Assembly (NCBI GenBank): GCA_026874595.1
Contig: CM049307.1
Span: 43,468,362 to 43,532,361, forward strand
Reading direction: 5' to 3'
Length of the DNA stretch: 64,000 nt
From: Sipunculus nudus
Taxonomy: Eukaryota > Annelida > Sipuncula > Golfingiida > Sipunculidae
Shown in pieces: positions 13,801-28,800 of this stretch. The notes below the pieces were generated by a model that was given only the letters and a program-made list of their open reading frames with translations, was not told the origin of the DNA and did not search any database. Position 1 is the first letter of the stretch. The number at the start of each line of letters is the position of its first letter. A program made the translations under genes and the position numbers.

Positions 13801-16800
13801 GTATGGCACCAATATAAAGGTAAACGGGTACATGTGTACTAATTTGCCAGGGAAACTGGCCAGGATGCATGTCAGCACTGCGCCAGGTTAGGGTCCCTGA
13901 GTGTACATAGACTACCTGAACTTAATGAGGCTGAGCCAGTGCTGGAAAGTTACAGATAAACAGCATTCCAGTGCTGATAGTGCTTCTTGCTGGAGCAGCA
14001 GCTACTGTTGCTTACTAAGTGCACAGGATGCTTTATATATATAAATATATGTATATATACTCAGGTAGCCAGATCCACAGGTGTTAGGGCTGAGGGGCTG
14101 GGGGAGCTGTCTGGTTGTCTGCTGCCAGCTTCTGATTGGCTGACAGCCCCAGCATACTTCTGTCTGTATCCTATAACCCTGTAAAGTGGTCCTGCCACTT
14201 CTCCCTCTGCTCTGACACATGTACAGTACTACGCAGCACTAGCTGGCTGCAGAGTTTGGCTTCATACTAGTGTTGAAGCATTGCCATATAGCACCTAGGG
14301 ATGTGCTGATGTTTACGTTGCTCGATCTGTGTGTACTGGTGTCAGCATTGATTCAAAAGAAACGCAATTCTGTAAAAAGTGGTTTATGAAGAGGCTGCTA
14401 AACCACGTGGCCATCACCACACTGGAGCCCATATGTCAGTGTTTGACAGAAATGTGGAATAATAGTAAACACTGGTGTATTGGATAGTTATACTTGAAAG
14501 TTACATCAAGTGTATGACATATTTTGACATCACGTGACAAGCTTTCACAATGTCCTGGATGAATCCAAGGATGTTTGTTAGTTGATGCTGGAAGGAAATT
14601 TATAATAAGACACACATGTTGTCGTGGAGCACACAGCAAAGCCACCCTGCCACTCTCTGGGTATCAGTTTCATCCCACCAGGAGCCTTTGTTATCAAGTG
14701 TAACGGTTAGCGCATACACACCAAGGCTTATAAAACAAGGCTGGCAAACAGCTGAGCACTCTACATAGCTGGAGCTATTGTCCTGTCAAGATAACCCACA
14801 CTGTTATACAGAACTATAAATGTTCCCAAAGTGTATAGCTGCATGCAGTACATGGATATCATCAGTATCAGGCAGTAATTCAGGATATGGATTACGGTCT
14901 TTGATGTAGCAGATATTATGGACCAGTGATCAGACCAGATATATTAATCAGGAAATGACAGGGCTGATCAATGTGATTTGATGTGGAATGATGTCGGTGG
15001 CTGTGTAGTTTTATGTTGTCGCCATTGAGAGGATCCTAAATATCCCTCTTCATCTGAAGTGCTCATCCAAGGAGACGCTCCACTGGAGAAATACCTACTA
15101 CACTGTTGATTGTCTATCACTGTATTACTAAAATGGCATACTATCAGGGAGACAGATACTCAGAGCTTGTAAGTATCACTCAGGAGCCATATCCTTCACT
15201 TCACACAAATATATCAGCATGGTTTTCAAAGTTTACTGTAACAAACTTATATTGGTTCATTTGTATTTCACTGTCATACCATCTAAAGTTAAAAACACCA
15301 AAAAACAGTGCCAGACACACGTCTCACGGACAAGTGGTTGACCATTCTGTGAAGCAGGTTTAACATTCAACGGCAGGTAAACATTAACCAACCAGACTTT
15401 ATTTCAGTACCACTGTTTGACTAAAGTTAAGAAGTGATCGTAAGGGATAGAGAAGGGTCATCCACTGGTAAAAATAACCCCTGGAAAGGCACCTAGATAA
15501 AAGCCAGCTAAAAAGTTTGTGAATTGTATCATATTTCAGGTGCAACTGTCCAACTGATAAAGTTTTCTTTAAAAAAATTGTACACAGCTTTTGAAGTGAT
15601 CGGGATAAAAAACATGCATTATGATTTATCGATGATACCAATAGTGAAAGTTATAAGACTGCACCCTCCTATATGGCCTAGCATGAGGCCAACACCCTTG
15701 GCCAGTAACCAGTACATCTAGTTCTCATTCCTCTGGAGATTCAGACACACAACTGGCCAGTCAGTCAACCAAGCTGATCAATAATTCTTTGATTATATGC
15801 CTTTGTCAGGCTGTATCAGAAACATGGTTTCCTGTAGGTATGCCTTTGATGTGGAGTACCCTACTCAGGTTATAGAAATTATGAACTCAGAGATGTCACT
15901 CACACTTCCATCACTGGTTTCTCAGTTTGATACAGTTTGAGAACTGCAATGAGATATATGCCAGATAAAAGACAACATAACAAATATGTTTAATATTAAA
16001 GAGGTCTCTCAGAGTTCAAATCTGAATAACTCCACTTTGTTTACTTTTACCAAGGAGTAAAGGAGGATGGGTTTATGTATTTACCCTACATTTATCCTGT
16101 GTGTTTGTTGATGTTTATTTGTCAGTTTTCTGGATTTTGGAATGTACCCATCACATTTTAAAGCCAGCCATTCACCTACCTTTTCTATAGAATTTACGTG
16201 ATTTCTGGCTTATTCTGTGTACATATTAATGTACTCCAGGTAATACCTTTTTAAGAAAAATTCTTATTACGCATCTGTGACAGATGCATGATATTGTTTA
16301 TCTACAGGCTGGTATCCTAAGTTTTCATGGTTGTCTGGAAGTTGAAAGGTCACTAGCTGCAAAACAACATTTGCAAAACTCTGGTTGGTCTGACTTTTGG
16401 ACTCTCTGTAATAGGGTAGGAAGATACCCAAGAGAAGAATGTAGAAATTCTGAGAACCATGATGGTAATAACAACACCCTATTTATTTATTATCATTCAG
16501 TCAGCTTCAAACTCATTCATTAGACAGCACCATATTTGCTGGAAAAAAATGAAATGATTGGCACTCACAAACACAAGAAGAAATTTTACCTCCTGTGTAA
16601 CCAACTTTTCCATTGAGATACACCAGCTGACAAGGAAATATCTCATTTGCTTCCTGTGTTTTCTCAGTCACTCTGAATTTGTACAACTGCCAGGACTATT
16701 TTTGGGTACATACAACCTGATCCACAGGGTGAAAGTGTGGCAGGAACAAACCACAACTGTTGTTGTAAATAACACAGTAACCTATTTGCAACTGACAAAC

Positions 16801-19800
16801 AGAAAAGGACCAGTTAACAGCAAAACAACAAGAGCAACTTAATATTGTGTTTATGTGTTTTCCATGGTGACATGGGGATGACAGATTTATCATGTAGCTG
16901 CAGCAGTTATGGGGACACTTTTCACAATAACGACCACATTACGACCTCCCAGGTGGCTGTCTACACATGAACACTTTTGATACCAGCATTGGTCTGTGTG
17001 ATTCCGTATGGCAGTCCTCACTTCACCACAAAGCTATAAACACAGTTAAAAGAGAGTTTCATGCAGATTTTCATTTATATTAATAGTGCACCAACAGGGA
17101 GCATAATTTATGCTCTCAATAAATGATGTTTTGGAATGAGTATATCAGGCCAGACTGTACCTGTTTTTGATCCAGGTGAGAAAATCTCAAAAAGCAAATG
17201 TTTGAAATATTTTTATAACATGTTCATAGGACACATCTTCAAGGGCTAAAATATTAACCCCCCCCCCCCCCCCAACATACATACTCGCACACACACAAAG
17301 GAAATTCCATGATCCAGGATAAACCAGCTGATTGGTTGGTGAAGTGAAATTGATTGTCTTGAATCAACCAGCATTTCTGTAGCTGCCACCACGAAATGTC
17401 ATTACTTTTAACAGTGCTACTTCTGTGACAACCTTTTAACCAGGAAATACAGAGATTTCATTTTGATGCCATTTTGCTTACAGTGTCTCATGACCAATCC
17501 AGATCATACTTACAAGGTATGTCCCTTTCGCTGCCAAAGAGATATATTTAGAATAGCTGTTGTCCATAAAACATTGCCTGCTGTCACTCAAAAGTCACAC
17601 TGCATATAAATATTTATTTCAACCTTTTAAAATTTGTTGTCTCACATGTTTGCTCAACATTTGCAAAAAAGATGTGTCCCAGCAAGGCACAGATGATATC
17701 CCACCAGGGCCTAGTTATATTACTCTCCTCAGTTTAACTAATACATCAGGAGATACAATTTCGGCAAGTTGTTTTGCTACCATGTGTTTTCTGCTTGGTT
17801 GCTTCTGCCTTTTTATAACAGTTAAAAGCGAGGTTACCATATAGAAAACATAGGTTGACTGAAGTTGTCCATAAAGATTTCCCAGGGGATATGGGATATA
17901 TTTACTACCAGTAATTGTTTATAACTAAATCGGTATAATGCAGCATACTGATCAAAGATCAGAGCCAGCTGAGTACATAGAGGGACATAGTTTTTGTACA
18001 AACACCACAAAATTGCTTTTAACCTCAAAGTAATTGTTACAGTCATAGCTAGAAAAAAAGGAGTACTTCATGATAATGATTATCTGGAGCTGGTCTGAGC
18101 CACATCTTTTCCTCTTGGAAATTTGGCAGTATTGGAAATGTTCTTTCATATTCTGTAATTTGTAAGTCTTCCAGAAAACTGATGTACCTTCAAGCAACTC
18201 TATATGGTTGACTTCTCATACAGCTCACACTCATGCTAAATGCTAGCCTCATATTTCTTTAGTTTACTAAACAACCTCTTTAACTAATTCTAAGAATTCA
18301 CATTTATTTCCATATAGGTCTTCTGGTGGTTTTAGAAGGCCTGATTTATACCAGACATATCAGTATTTTAAACTGATTGATCACATTTGTTTGACCAGTG
18401 CATTTTGTGTTTTCCAGAACGGTGTTGGCCATGGCACAATGACCGATGAGGTTCTGACATTGAATGTAGGGGGCACCACCTACACCACCACAAGAGCTAC
18501 AATCACAAAGTACCCGGATTCCATGCTTGGGGCCATGTTCAGCGGACAGTTTGTGCCGACGTCATGTGATAACCAAGGGAATTATTTCATTGACAGAGAC
18601 GGTGAAGTGTTCCGCTACATATTGAACTTTCTGCGCTCAGGACGACTTTGCTTACCTCAGGGATTTAACGATTTTGATTTGTTAGAGGCGGAGGCCGACT
18701 TTTATCAGATACAACCTTTAATCTCTACAGTGCGTCTCTTGCGGACCCCAGACAAACCCAAAACAGGTTTATATATAGAGATTTTAGACTTTGAAGAAAC
18801 AGCATATTTTTATCGTTTTTACTCAGACCCACCCCGAGGGATACACACAGAACTGAAAAATGGGGGGTTAGTAATCTCAGGGCCCAGAACAGTGCTACAA
18901 ACATTACCGTTACCAGAGAAAGCCAAAAAGGACCTGGAGTCCAACGAGGCAGCATATCGGAGTATAAATATAGGCACCAGCAGCACACCAGGTTGTTCAA
19001 AAATGGCAATAACTCATCACCTGCAGAACATAGGCTGGCAGCTTGTACAGTCATCGTTTGCCAATAACAGTGACAGTGACGGCTCCTACATGGTCCACAA
19101 ATACATGTGGTTCCTACCGGACAGTTGATGCATGGCCACATTAATCATACCAGGAGGCAGGGGTTTTCTACAGGACCTTCCAGGCGGCTCTCATTTCCAG
19201 TCTTAGCCATGGGAACATTATGTTATAATACTCTTTTAAAATGTGAGTACACTGAAGGGATCATGACCAAATTAAACAGACAATTCAAGATGTACCAAGT
19301 TCACATGGACAACGAGCTGATCAGCTAAGGGTGGTTATTGCAGAACTTTCAAACTTTTTTTTACTTATATTGCAGTTGAACACTTTTTCAGATACCAGCT
19401 GATTGGAATACCTGATACCAGCTGATTGGAATACCTGATAACAGCTGATTGGAATACCTGATAACAGCTGATTGGGATACCTGATAACAGCTGATTGGAA
19501 TACCTGATAACAGCTGATTGGGATACCTGGGTTTCTTCATCTGAAGAGACTCAGATGCAGAGACAAGCATCATGCATGCCTGTGTGAGGATTAAACAGAC
19601 GCTGGACCAAAGTCAATTATTATCTCATATGAACTCATGCATTATAAAAACTGCTTTTGGTATCTAATGTGTAACCAAATTTAACTTTACCACCACCTCA
19701 TATACTTATATAAAATGCACAGCTTTTAGGTCCTGGTATATTTTTGCTGTTAGGTTTCCTTGTGTCTTTCATTATATTATGGTACTTAAAATATAATTAT

Positions 19801-22800
19801 AATAAAGCTTGATTAGGATTTAACTTGGTATTTGGGAAAATGTGAGATTTTATTTAAATAAGAATATTGCTCCAAAGGATCGATTTATATGGATCTATGT
19901 GGTTTTAGCTATTTCTTAATTGCATCTGGAAAAGAAAGAGCACAAGTTATTGAAACAAACAATTCAAACTAAATAATTAATGAAAATCAGTATTCTTCAG
20001 AGCCTTGCCAAATCTTAAGTTCCATAATAATAACAGAACAGGTCAGAGAGTACATATATGATACTATTTTAAGTTACTGGAGAAGTCTCAGTATTTTCAA
20101 ATCTTGCAGTTATTCGCTTACTTAGGTAGCTTTTATAAATGTAATAAAGTTACATTTTAGTATTTTCTCTATGTCCATTCTATTGTTTTCCAAAAAGTAA
20201 CATTTAATACATTTTGTTACATTTCCAACAGGTCCATTCTGGGATACAGCAATGAAACATGGTGGTTTATTTTTTTAAATATATTACAGAGTGCTGTCTT
20301 TTGTCAGTTGATTCTGTGCCAGCTTTGTAACCTCACACACTGGTGGTGCTGTATCTCCAGTGCTCAACAACAATATGGCTGGCTAATTGTCTTATTTCAG
20401 AACCATTATTTGTAATATTAGTTTTCTGCTACCTTCCATACAAATATGACCATAGATTGTTAACATTTTTGTGAATTATGGAAAAGTCTTGGTATAAATG
20501 TAGCTCAGCTCCATCTGTCGTGTAGAACCACTAACTTGTGGACCATAATATCTTTTATAGAAAACTGAAGATGTGGCATCACCACATATTTCGTCTTACA
20601 TATGCGGTAAAGTTTTTAATGATGAAATAAAAATTGGTATCCCTCCTGCACTGCAGGAATGAAGGATAACCCAGCAGGGAAAAGCACTGAATTAATGAAG
20701 TGTAGACGCATGGTCTTAGTGATACACTGTGAAACCTGTGGAGTAAGGCCACCTATGGGACTGGCCGAAACTGTCTTATTAGACAGGTGGTCTTTCAGAC
20801 AGGTTCCACCATCATTGCATGTGAAAGGAGATGGTATGAGAGGTTCAAGAACTGAATTTTAATTGACTTGGCTCACATCTAAATTTGATTTTATGCAGAA
20901 CCAGTTTATTTTAGCTTGGAATAAGAACACTGTGCATCTGCACTGTAGTTTACTTTATAAAAACCAAAATCAGTTCATTCAATGAAAATGACTTTGTTGT
21001 CCACATCTCTTTGGTTAATCCAATGTACTCATTTTACTATGCTGATAATAGTGGTATATTGAGTGAAGGATTTAGTGAAATAATAGCAAAAGTGTTCTCA
21101 CATAGACTAGGAAAGGACTTGCCTTCCTGCAGTTGGTTTACTATAAACTGGATTAAAATAAACTGAACAAATGACTGTAGACCATTTTAATGTAGATTAC
21201 AGTAGATCAAACTGATGCAGGTTAGCAGCCTTGTGCAGACAGAGTAATCCAATTCATGATCCCAGCCTTATACACATTGCATATATAAAACTAGCTAGCT
21301 GAATATGTGAACATGTAACCAGGCATATGATTTAATGCTACTTTTACATTATACAGGGGCCAGTAGCTGATAAACCATTTTCTAAATTCTGTGATAGCAG
21401 GTTCCACTGATATTAACAGTTACTCAACCATGGTTTATTTATTTAATTCTGCAGGATATGGTTTATTTTTTTCTCATAAATTATTAATATATTTATGATG
21501 AACTGATGAATCTGCTTTATCACCTTTTCCTTCTTTTATCATATCATCTGGTAATAATCACATGGCATTAAATGTAATACTGCGATTTCTAAAAACCTTA
21601 TTTATAATATTCTTATTTTAGTATACCTATTAAGCTTAAATTATAGCTTGAGCCAATCTGTATACATTATTATAAGGTCAAGGTCTTTATCCTATATTCT
21701 TATCAATATAATCAAACAGGGGTCATGTGGTAGTCAGAAACCTGACAAAGTATTCTTTTAGAAACTAACATTTGACAAACCAGTTTTTATTTATTGTAAA
21801 CATATTGATACAACTGATATATTTTGATGATTTTTTATATGAATGTGTACATTTTCTGTTTGTCTTGAATAACAAACTCAGCTTGATTCTCCCTAGTCTT
21901 GATTAGCATATCATGAGAAAGATTGGTGCAGAAGTTTATAATTGAGATGACTCTGGTAAAATGGTTCCCCATGGAAGATTTAGGTCATGTTTGGTTATGA
22001 GAAGCCTGCATGGACAGGTCAGCTCAGTAGGTATTTGGGTAAAATGATAGGTTTTGTGATAATGAAACTGTAGGTCATGCAAGGTCGCTATGACCTGATT
22101 ACACAAGGCCAATGAAAGGAATGGATGTACACACAGCATAAGGCCAGAATGTGCCTGTGTAACTATCTTGAATTGCATTAAAATATATTCCTCAACAATG
22201 CAGTTGTTTTTGAGAATATAAAAAATATATGTTGGCTATACACTGTGTTTGGGTTTTTGAACACAAGGTTTTCAAATTAACAATAGGAATTTATCTAGAA
22301 AATGAAACCCTTGAGAATAAGATACTGTGGTTGCCTTTTTGTTTCATGAGGGTTTAATTTCACGATATTTGCGAAAGTAAAATATTTGTGGTATTGTAGG
22401 ATTTTTTTCTAAACTTTAAATCAATACAGATCCTGTTATACTTAAATTTTACAAGTTCTCATACAATCACGAAAATGAAACCCTTGCGAAACATCCGAAC
22501 TGAAGATATCGCGAAATTACAGCCTCGAGAAAAATAAAACCAACCACAGTACTTCATCTACACAGATGAATTGTCATTCACAATTATAACCCCATGGGCA
22601 TTTTATGCATGATATCCATATGGGGAAATGACTGTAGGTTTAAAAATCAAAAGATTGATAAAATAAATAACATATTTTATGTTACCCTTTATATCAATGA
22701 TTGACATTGTAAATACTATTTGATCTTTCATATTAACTGCTACAGAATTTCCACTCATTCACTCAAGTCCTCATCAAATTGTTGTGTAAGCATGCCTATT

Positions 22801-25800
22801 AAATAATGATTGTGATAAGGGGTATATTATATTGATCTGTAGGTTACTGCAGGGTAAGATTGAGAAAATGGAAACCTCACAAAATAGTGAAAAAGTGAAA
22901 ATTGTAAAGTCAAGCCTTAAAAAAATACACTCCAACTTCTATCATGTGGACACCCTTGGGACTGGGCTAGACTGGCCACTTTATGAAATCAGCCACAATA
23001 TATGGTATCAGGATTGAGATACAATGCTGTGCTTCTTATTGATTCATATTTTTATGTGGATGGTTTAGAAGGGTGTCCACATGTCCCAGCAGCCTGTAGT
23101 TTGATTCCCATTTAGTTATGGTAGGTCCAGGGTTCAACCACTTCGTGAGAGAAAAAGAAATTTAGACTTACCAAAAAAAAAAAAAAAATGGTTACTTTCA
23201 TGGTTTGTCTTGACCTTGGGGGACACCCATTTTAATACTGCATGATATCCAATGACTTTAAAAGGTACATCTGCCCTGAAGACCATCCAAAAGCAAACAA
23301 GAAGCCCTGTTTACCTATGGCTGTTATTATAGAGTGGCCTAGGGTTTATCTGTCTCTGTACATCAATAATTATTTGCTGAGGTAATTTATATACAATGCA
23401 TAAGCATTTTAAAAAGAGCAAATTAATAAACACACATTACAAATCCGCATAAATTATCTAATAGAAGACATTAATATAAATTACCTCTGCATAAACAAAT
23501 TACATACAGTAATACAGACTCAATCAAATATATTTTGTAATTTGTATATTTGCACAGATCTCTTTAAAAATAATTTTAGTTGAAAAAATATGTTTTTATA
23601 TCCCTTCATTGAGATGACTAATCAGTGCTGAAGATAATATTGACTAAAGGTTGTTCACCCATTTAATAATCATGGTTTTAGGTATAAATGATTTATGCAG
23701 TCAAAGCAAGGTTCCATCATACATTACAGAGAAAGGTCATTAATACAAACTAGCACTGAATGAGAAGAGCTTATCAATATGTACATGTACTTTAAGGTAA
23801 AGAGTGATTAAATAGACATTGCTGCAGAATAATAAAAAAATATAATGGATAATTGTAATCAGGACTAAATTATTTCCAAAAATGTTATCGATACACATTT
23901 TGCTTGAAAACTAGAAAATTTGTGAACATACAGTCCACAGTGGGAGCACTTTAAAGCCACATATGCTAATTTTAAATTAATAATCATGATGACTTAAGTA
24001 TTTACATCGGCATTTCCCTTATTTTAAGCTTGATAAAGCAGTAATTCAGATATTATTTGCAAGTTTTACTCTGGTAGAGTTAATTGTATCCCCAGACAAA
24101 GTCGGGATACTATGGTTAAAGGACGGTTGCGCCGCCACCGCCACCCCCACCCCCACAAAGATTTTGTTTGGATGCAAAAACTCAAAAAATATTTTACGGA
24201 TCATTTTCAAATTTGACATATGCATAGATATGGGTGAGAGGTCAAAGCCTAATTAAAATGGGGTCATGACCTTTACTAGGAGAGTGACCTTGGTCTAATA
24301 TATGTCCATTCTGGGAGAAAATCACTCAAATTCTTAAATAGCTCAAGAAATCTTGCATGGATTGATGCAAAAATCAAGTTTACTGAAGATCTTGGATAGT
24401 ATTGTCATGTATGGGAAACTGGTGGCGCCACCTGTTATCCTTTTCTGGATTTTGTGCTATTTTACACCCCAATCATTGCCACTCAACAGTACTGTGAGCA
24501 ATGTAAGTCAAAAACTAATAGACAGATTTCTTTCATATTATGCATATACATAGACATGGGTTATGGGAAGATGTATATTTAAATTGGGGTCTTGACCTTT
24601 CATATGAGAGTGGCCTTGACCTTGAATAATGCTATATATGGTGGAAATCACACAAAATCATAAATATCTCAATAAGGGATGCATGGATTGGTCCAAAAAT
24701 CAAATTGACTGAAGATCTTGGATGGCTTTGTCTTCTGCGGAAGACAGGTGGTGCCATCTTCTGTTCTTTTCTTGTTTTTCACACCTTTTAATACCCCATT
24801 GTTGCCACTTGACAGTACTCTGAGCATTATGAGTCTAATGGACAGATTGGGCTGAAGTTGTTCATGTACATTGATCTTGGATACCTCCATCCTGTATTCA
24901 AGACTGGTGGTGCCATCAGCAATCGTTTTGGTGTGGTGTCCATCTGTACATGTACTTTGAGTGAAAATTGCTAATATATCTGGAGTGGTTCAAGGTATTG
25001 GTCTATAATTTGGCATGTCTATCCATCTTGGAAAATTTTCCAGTAAACCAGACAGGTGGTGCCACTTACCTTCCTGTTTCCGTAAAATAAATTCATGCTC
25101 TTTTCTGAGAAATGATTCTCTGTATTGGCCCCCAATATTTGGTGACAAAATATTGTTTTTCATGTTGATGGATAGAAGAAACCATAGTGGCTTGTCAAGT
25201 GTCAGTATATGCTACTGTAGATGGGGGGGGGGGGGGGGGGGGGGAGCCTATTTCGGTGCCAAGAAATATCTGGTTTGATTTGTTCCACTGAGCAAGCATA
25301 CTTGAATGACCTTTTTTTTATAACTGTGTCACAACTGCTCTTAAATGTAAAACCTTCAAAACTATGAAGAAATGTCCTTTTTTACTAGTAAAAGAGATCT
25401 TAGACTTTATACCACTGTTTAAAAGTCCATTAAGGAGAACATTACAGTTAACAGTTTTTCTAAGTGCAAGTGTCCAGCATGTACAGCAATATGGGTATGT
25501 TCAATATGCCTGATCTATATGCAAAGGCATGATGACCATGCAGGTGATATAGTATTTTTCAGTCTGAGAAAAAGATTTTGGAGTTGCTGAGGGATAACAT
25601 CAATGATCTTTTCTCACTCTTCCTTTTTCAAAGCAGGTCACTTTATTTCTGGAACCCTTACTTCTTTTTATCAGTAAATAATATTGGGAAGGCCTGACAA
25701 ACACTTGGTTGGATTAAAATACAGAGGGTTTAGCAAGTTGGTAAATAGAATAACTTACTCATAATAGACACATTTTCTGAGAATGCAGGGTTCTATCTTT

Positions 25801-28800
25801 ACTTCAGGCTTTCTCGCTTGGTTACATAAACCTTCTTTTACCGCCTGGTTCACCTTAATGTCTCGGCACTCATAAATTTCCTTTTTCACACCTGTAATTG
25901 GATAGGAGCATTCATGTAATACCTTGTTCTACCTGTCTCATGATCATTACTGTATTAATATCTTGTCAACAAAGTTAAAAGTAAGTACACTAAAACCTGA
26001 AAATTAGAACCACCAATGGGACTTTAATAAAGTGTTTGCATTTTTGAGGTGGCTATTTAAAGGAGGTCCTGAATAAATATAATAAAGAGGACAAAAATAT
26101 GTGGGACTGTAAACAAGTGGTTGTTATTCTGAGGTTATTACTGAATAGAGTTGCTCATTAGGCGACATTTTGCTGTATATTTTATCCATAGTCATACAGA
26201 TATTTGTAAATAAAATAAGTTATAATTAATAATAATAGTTTTTTAAGGAAAGAGAAAACAAATACAAATGTACTGAAAATTGCCATACTCCATCATATTT
26301 TATAGGAAATGTTTTAAAATTAGCATGTTTAAAAAGTGACATTGGTTCCATACCTTCATCACAGGTGGTGCTGCAGGATGACCATCCTTTGTCGACCCAC
26401 ACATAGCGTCCCTCTCTCCACAACGGCTGGTGACTGACCTCGTAAAGCATATCCTCAGGGACAGCGTATTGATATTGTAGCTGTAGTGGTACATCCTCAT
26501 CTGACACATAAACCTGTCAATCAAAAGTGTGCACTGCAGGTTTATTACTAAGTAATGATTCTACTATAATTTGAGGATTTGGGCATGCTTCAAATAAGTG
26601 TTATTCAACTTTGAACTTTGCTGATTCACCCCCACCCCCCTCCATATCATCAAACTCTCTCCACAACCAGATTCTTACCTGGACACTGTCCCCCCCCCCC
26701 CTCCCCCAACTGAGAAGCTTCATATCACATCCCCTTGCATTTATCAAACCTGAACAGGTGTATTTCTCACAGTTTTTCAAAGCTGCTCATTGGGGATGCC
26801 ATTTTGCATTCACATTTATACTGCTTAATAATAACAATATTAATAAGACTGATTGGCCATAATTTATTATTTGTTCAGGTCTTAACTGAACCAGAATTAA
26901 TATGATTCATTATAAATGTTTATTTTTTTGAAAGACCTCAAGAAATCTGTAAGTATTACATCTGACAGAGTTATATGTGCTTTATTATGTGACAAATATC
27001 TTAACATTATGTAACCAGAGCATGAGAGTATGCTGATAATATATTTAACCAGGTCATATTTGTATAACTATTACTGCAGAAAGACTGACTTTATAAAATG
27101 TTATCTCAGCTACATCATTGTCCAGTGTACTTGAGTTTGTCAAAATTAACTTAAGTTATTTGTAGCACTGTACTTAATTATAAATTTTACATTTGAAAAT
27201 CAGTTTAAAAACTTCTACTTTGTGCCCAGAATGTGATGTGCAATCATTCCAAGAAGTCACAGATCAAAGTCATATTTTTTACCATGAAAACCTTTGAAAG
27301 TATGCCTCTTCTATACCTTTGTTTAATGTTGCTTTTGGAAATAAAGTTTAGCCTTGAAAGCCTTTTTTCGTATGGCCTAGTTTATGGTTGTATTATTTTA
27401 TCTATTCGTACAATCATGAACACGTGTCTTTACACACACCTGGACCATCATTGGCTGGAGTAAGGGTCCTTTAGCATGAAGCGTCTGTTTTTCGTTATTT
27501 CTTGTGTAAACAAATCGTGCTCCATGTGCCACAAACTCGCCAGACTCTCCACGTTTGTCATCCCCATTCAAAAGCACGGTGTTTGCATTAATGTCCTTGA
27601 TCACTGAAGTACAGGAAATAATCACACAGGATTATGGTTTTTGTAAATATCAAGTACCTGTAATCCTTTTGTAAAAAAAAAGTTAATGACATTTAAATAA
27701 AAGAATACATGAATAACTAATTTGTGATCTTTGTGTCTACTGCATGAGTAGCTTGTAGAGAAATATGCGAGCAAAAACGTATAATAAATAAATAAATAAA
27801 AATTTGCAGAACTAGCAGGCTTTAGTTTCTGAATTTGCCAACAGGTGCCAGCACAGGTGAGGCAAGTCTTCAACAGTGACCATTCTGCCATAGCACAAAG
27901 AAGGATCTTTTGTAGTAAAATGTATTTACCAAAAGAATTAAAAGCAGATACAAAGCAACTATTTGCAAAATTAAAAAAATATTTATAAAGTGTAACTATG
28001 TGTGACATTTTGTCAGAATTAACGCAGACCATTTCTTTAAACTTAAAATTTTAAGTCTTAAAAGATTCATAAAATGTTCCCCAGATAAGGCAAGTACTCA
28101 AATTATTTTCAGCCAGCCATAGGTCAATGATGTATAATTCATATATACATACCAATATATGCTCCTCTTGATTTTAGTTCTTCAAGCGCCACATTTCTCG
28201 TTCCTTGAGGCAGGTAAAATATCTGAAAGTACCCTGGAAATAACATAGAAAGATTAAAGTTCACATCTAACTTTACCAAACACTGAAAGTTACTCATGTG
28301 TACCTACTAAATTTTACAGTTCAGGAAACTGACCATAATGCAGTACATGTGAGATAGCTACTGATTCCATTGTACTGACATATTGTAGGAACATGTTTCT
28401 CTGAACTGCTTATACATGTATATTATAATAACTTCAGTCTTGAACTGGATATGAGAAGTGAAGTATATAATATGATGTAATGAGTTTGGAATCTTGGTAA
28501 CAATATTGTGGCAAAGCCCTTGGCTTGGGCATCTCATGTAAAAGAACAGTTGAACAGATTCTTATCTCAAATTTAGTTCCCTGACGGCATGATGAATATA
28601 CTTCTAGGAAGTCTGCTGCTCTTAAGTAAATTAATCAGGGGAATCAATATTATAAACCAATGCTTACAACGGACTAATGCTTACCATAAACATGTTGGAA
28701 AAAAACATTGTTTGTATACACCACCAGGTAGCGCTATTATCACACAAAGCCACATTAAATATTGACTATACTTCAAATTCCAGTTATGATTGAAGAAAAA

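Larger units (their letters stand above)
10120..25758 (-). other. ADAMTS intron 20 (15.6 kb), hosting the KCTD gene
   Basis: Flanked by donor GA/GTAAGT and acceptor TTTCAG, with matching phases. Besides the nested gene it holds homopolymer C and G tracts, MITE-like elements and a dispersed repeat. In 10120-14700 and 19830-22320 I see no coding exon. Poly-A tracts and short AT-rich runs are frequent. Confidence 0.85.

Noticed and set aside
18725..19141. 138-codon open frame on the minus strand across the KCTD exon
   Set aside because: It is the shadow of the conserved BTB gene on the plus strand and has no domain of its own.
19388..19573. Repetitive 61-codon minus-strand frame, or a CRISPR-like array
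   Set aside because: It is the translation of the 23-bp minisatellite. There are no spacers, and the DNA is eukaryotic.
27622..28032. 136-codon minus-strand frame
   Set aside because: It lies in intron 17. Exons 17 and 18 join in phase without it, and the sequence is rich in F, Y and L from AT-rich DNA.
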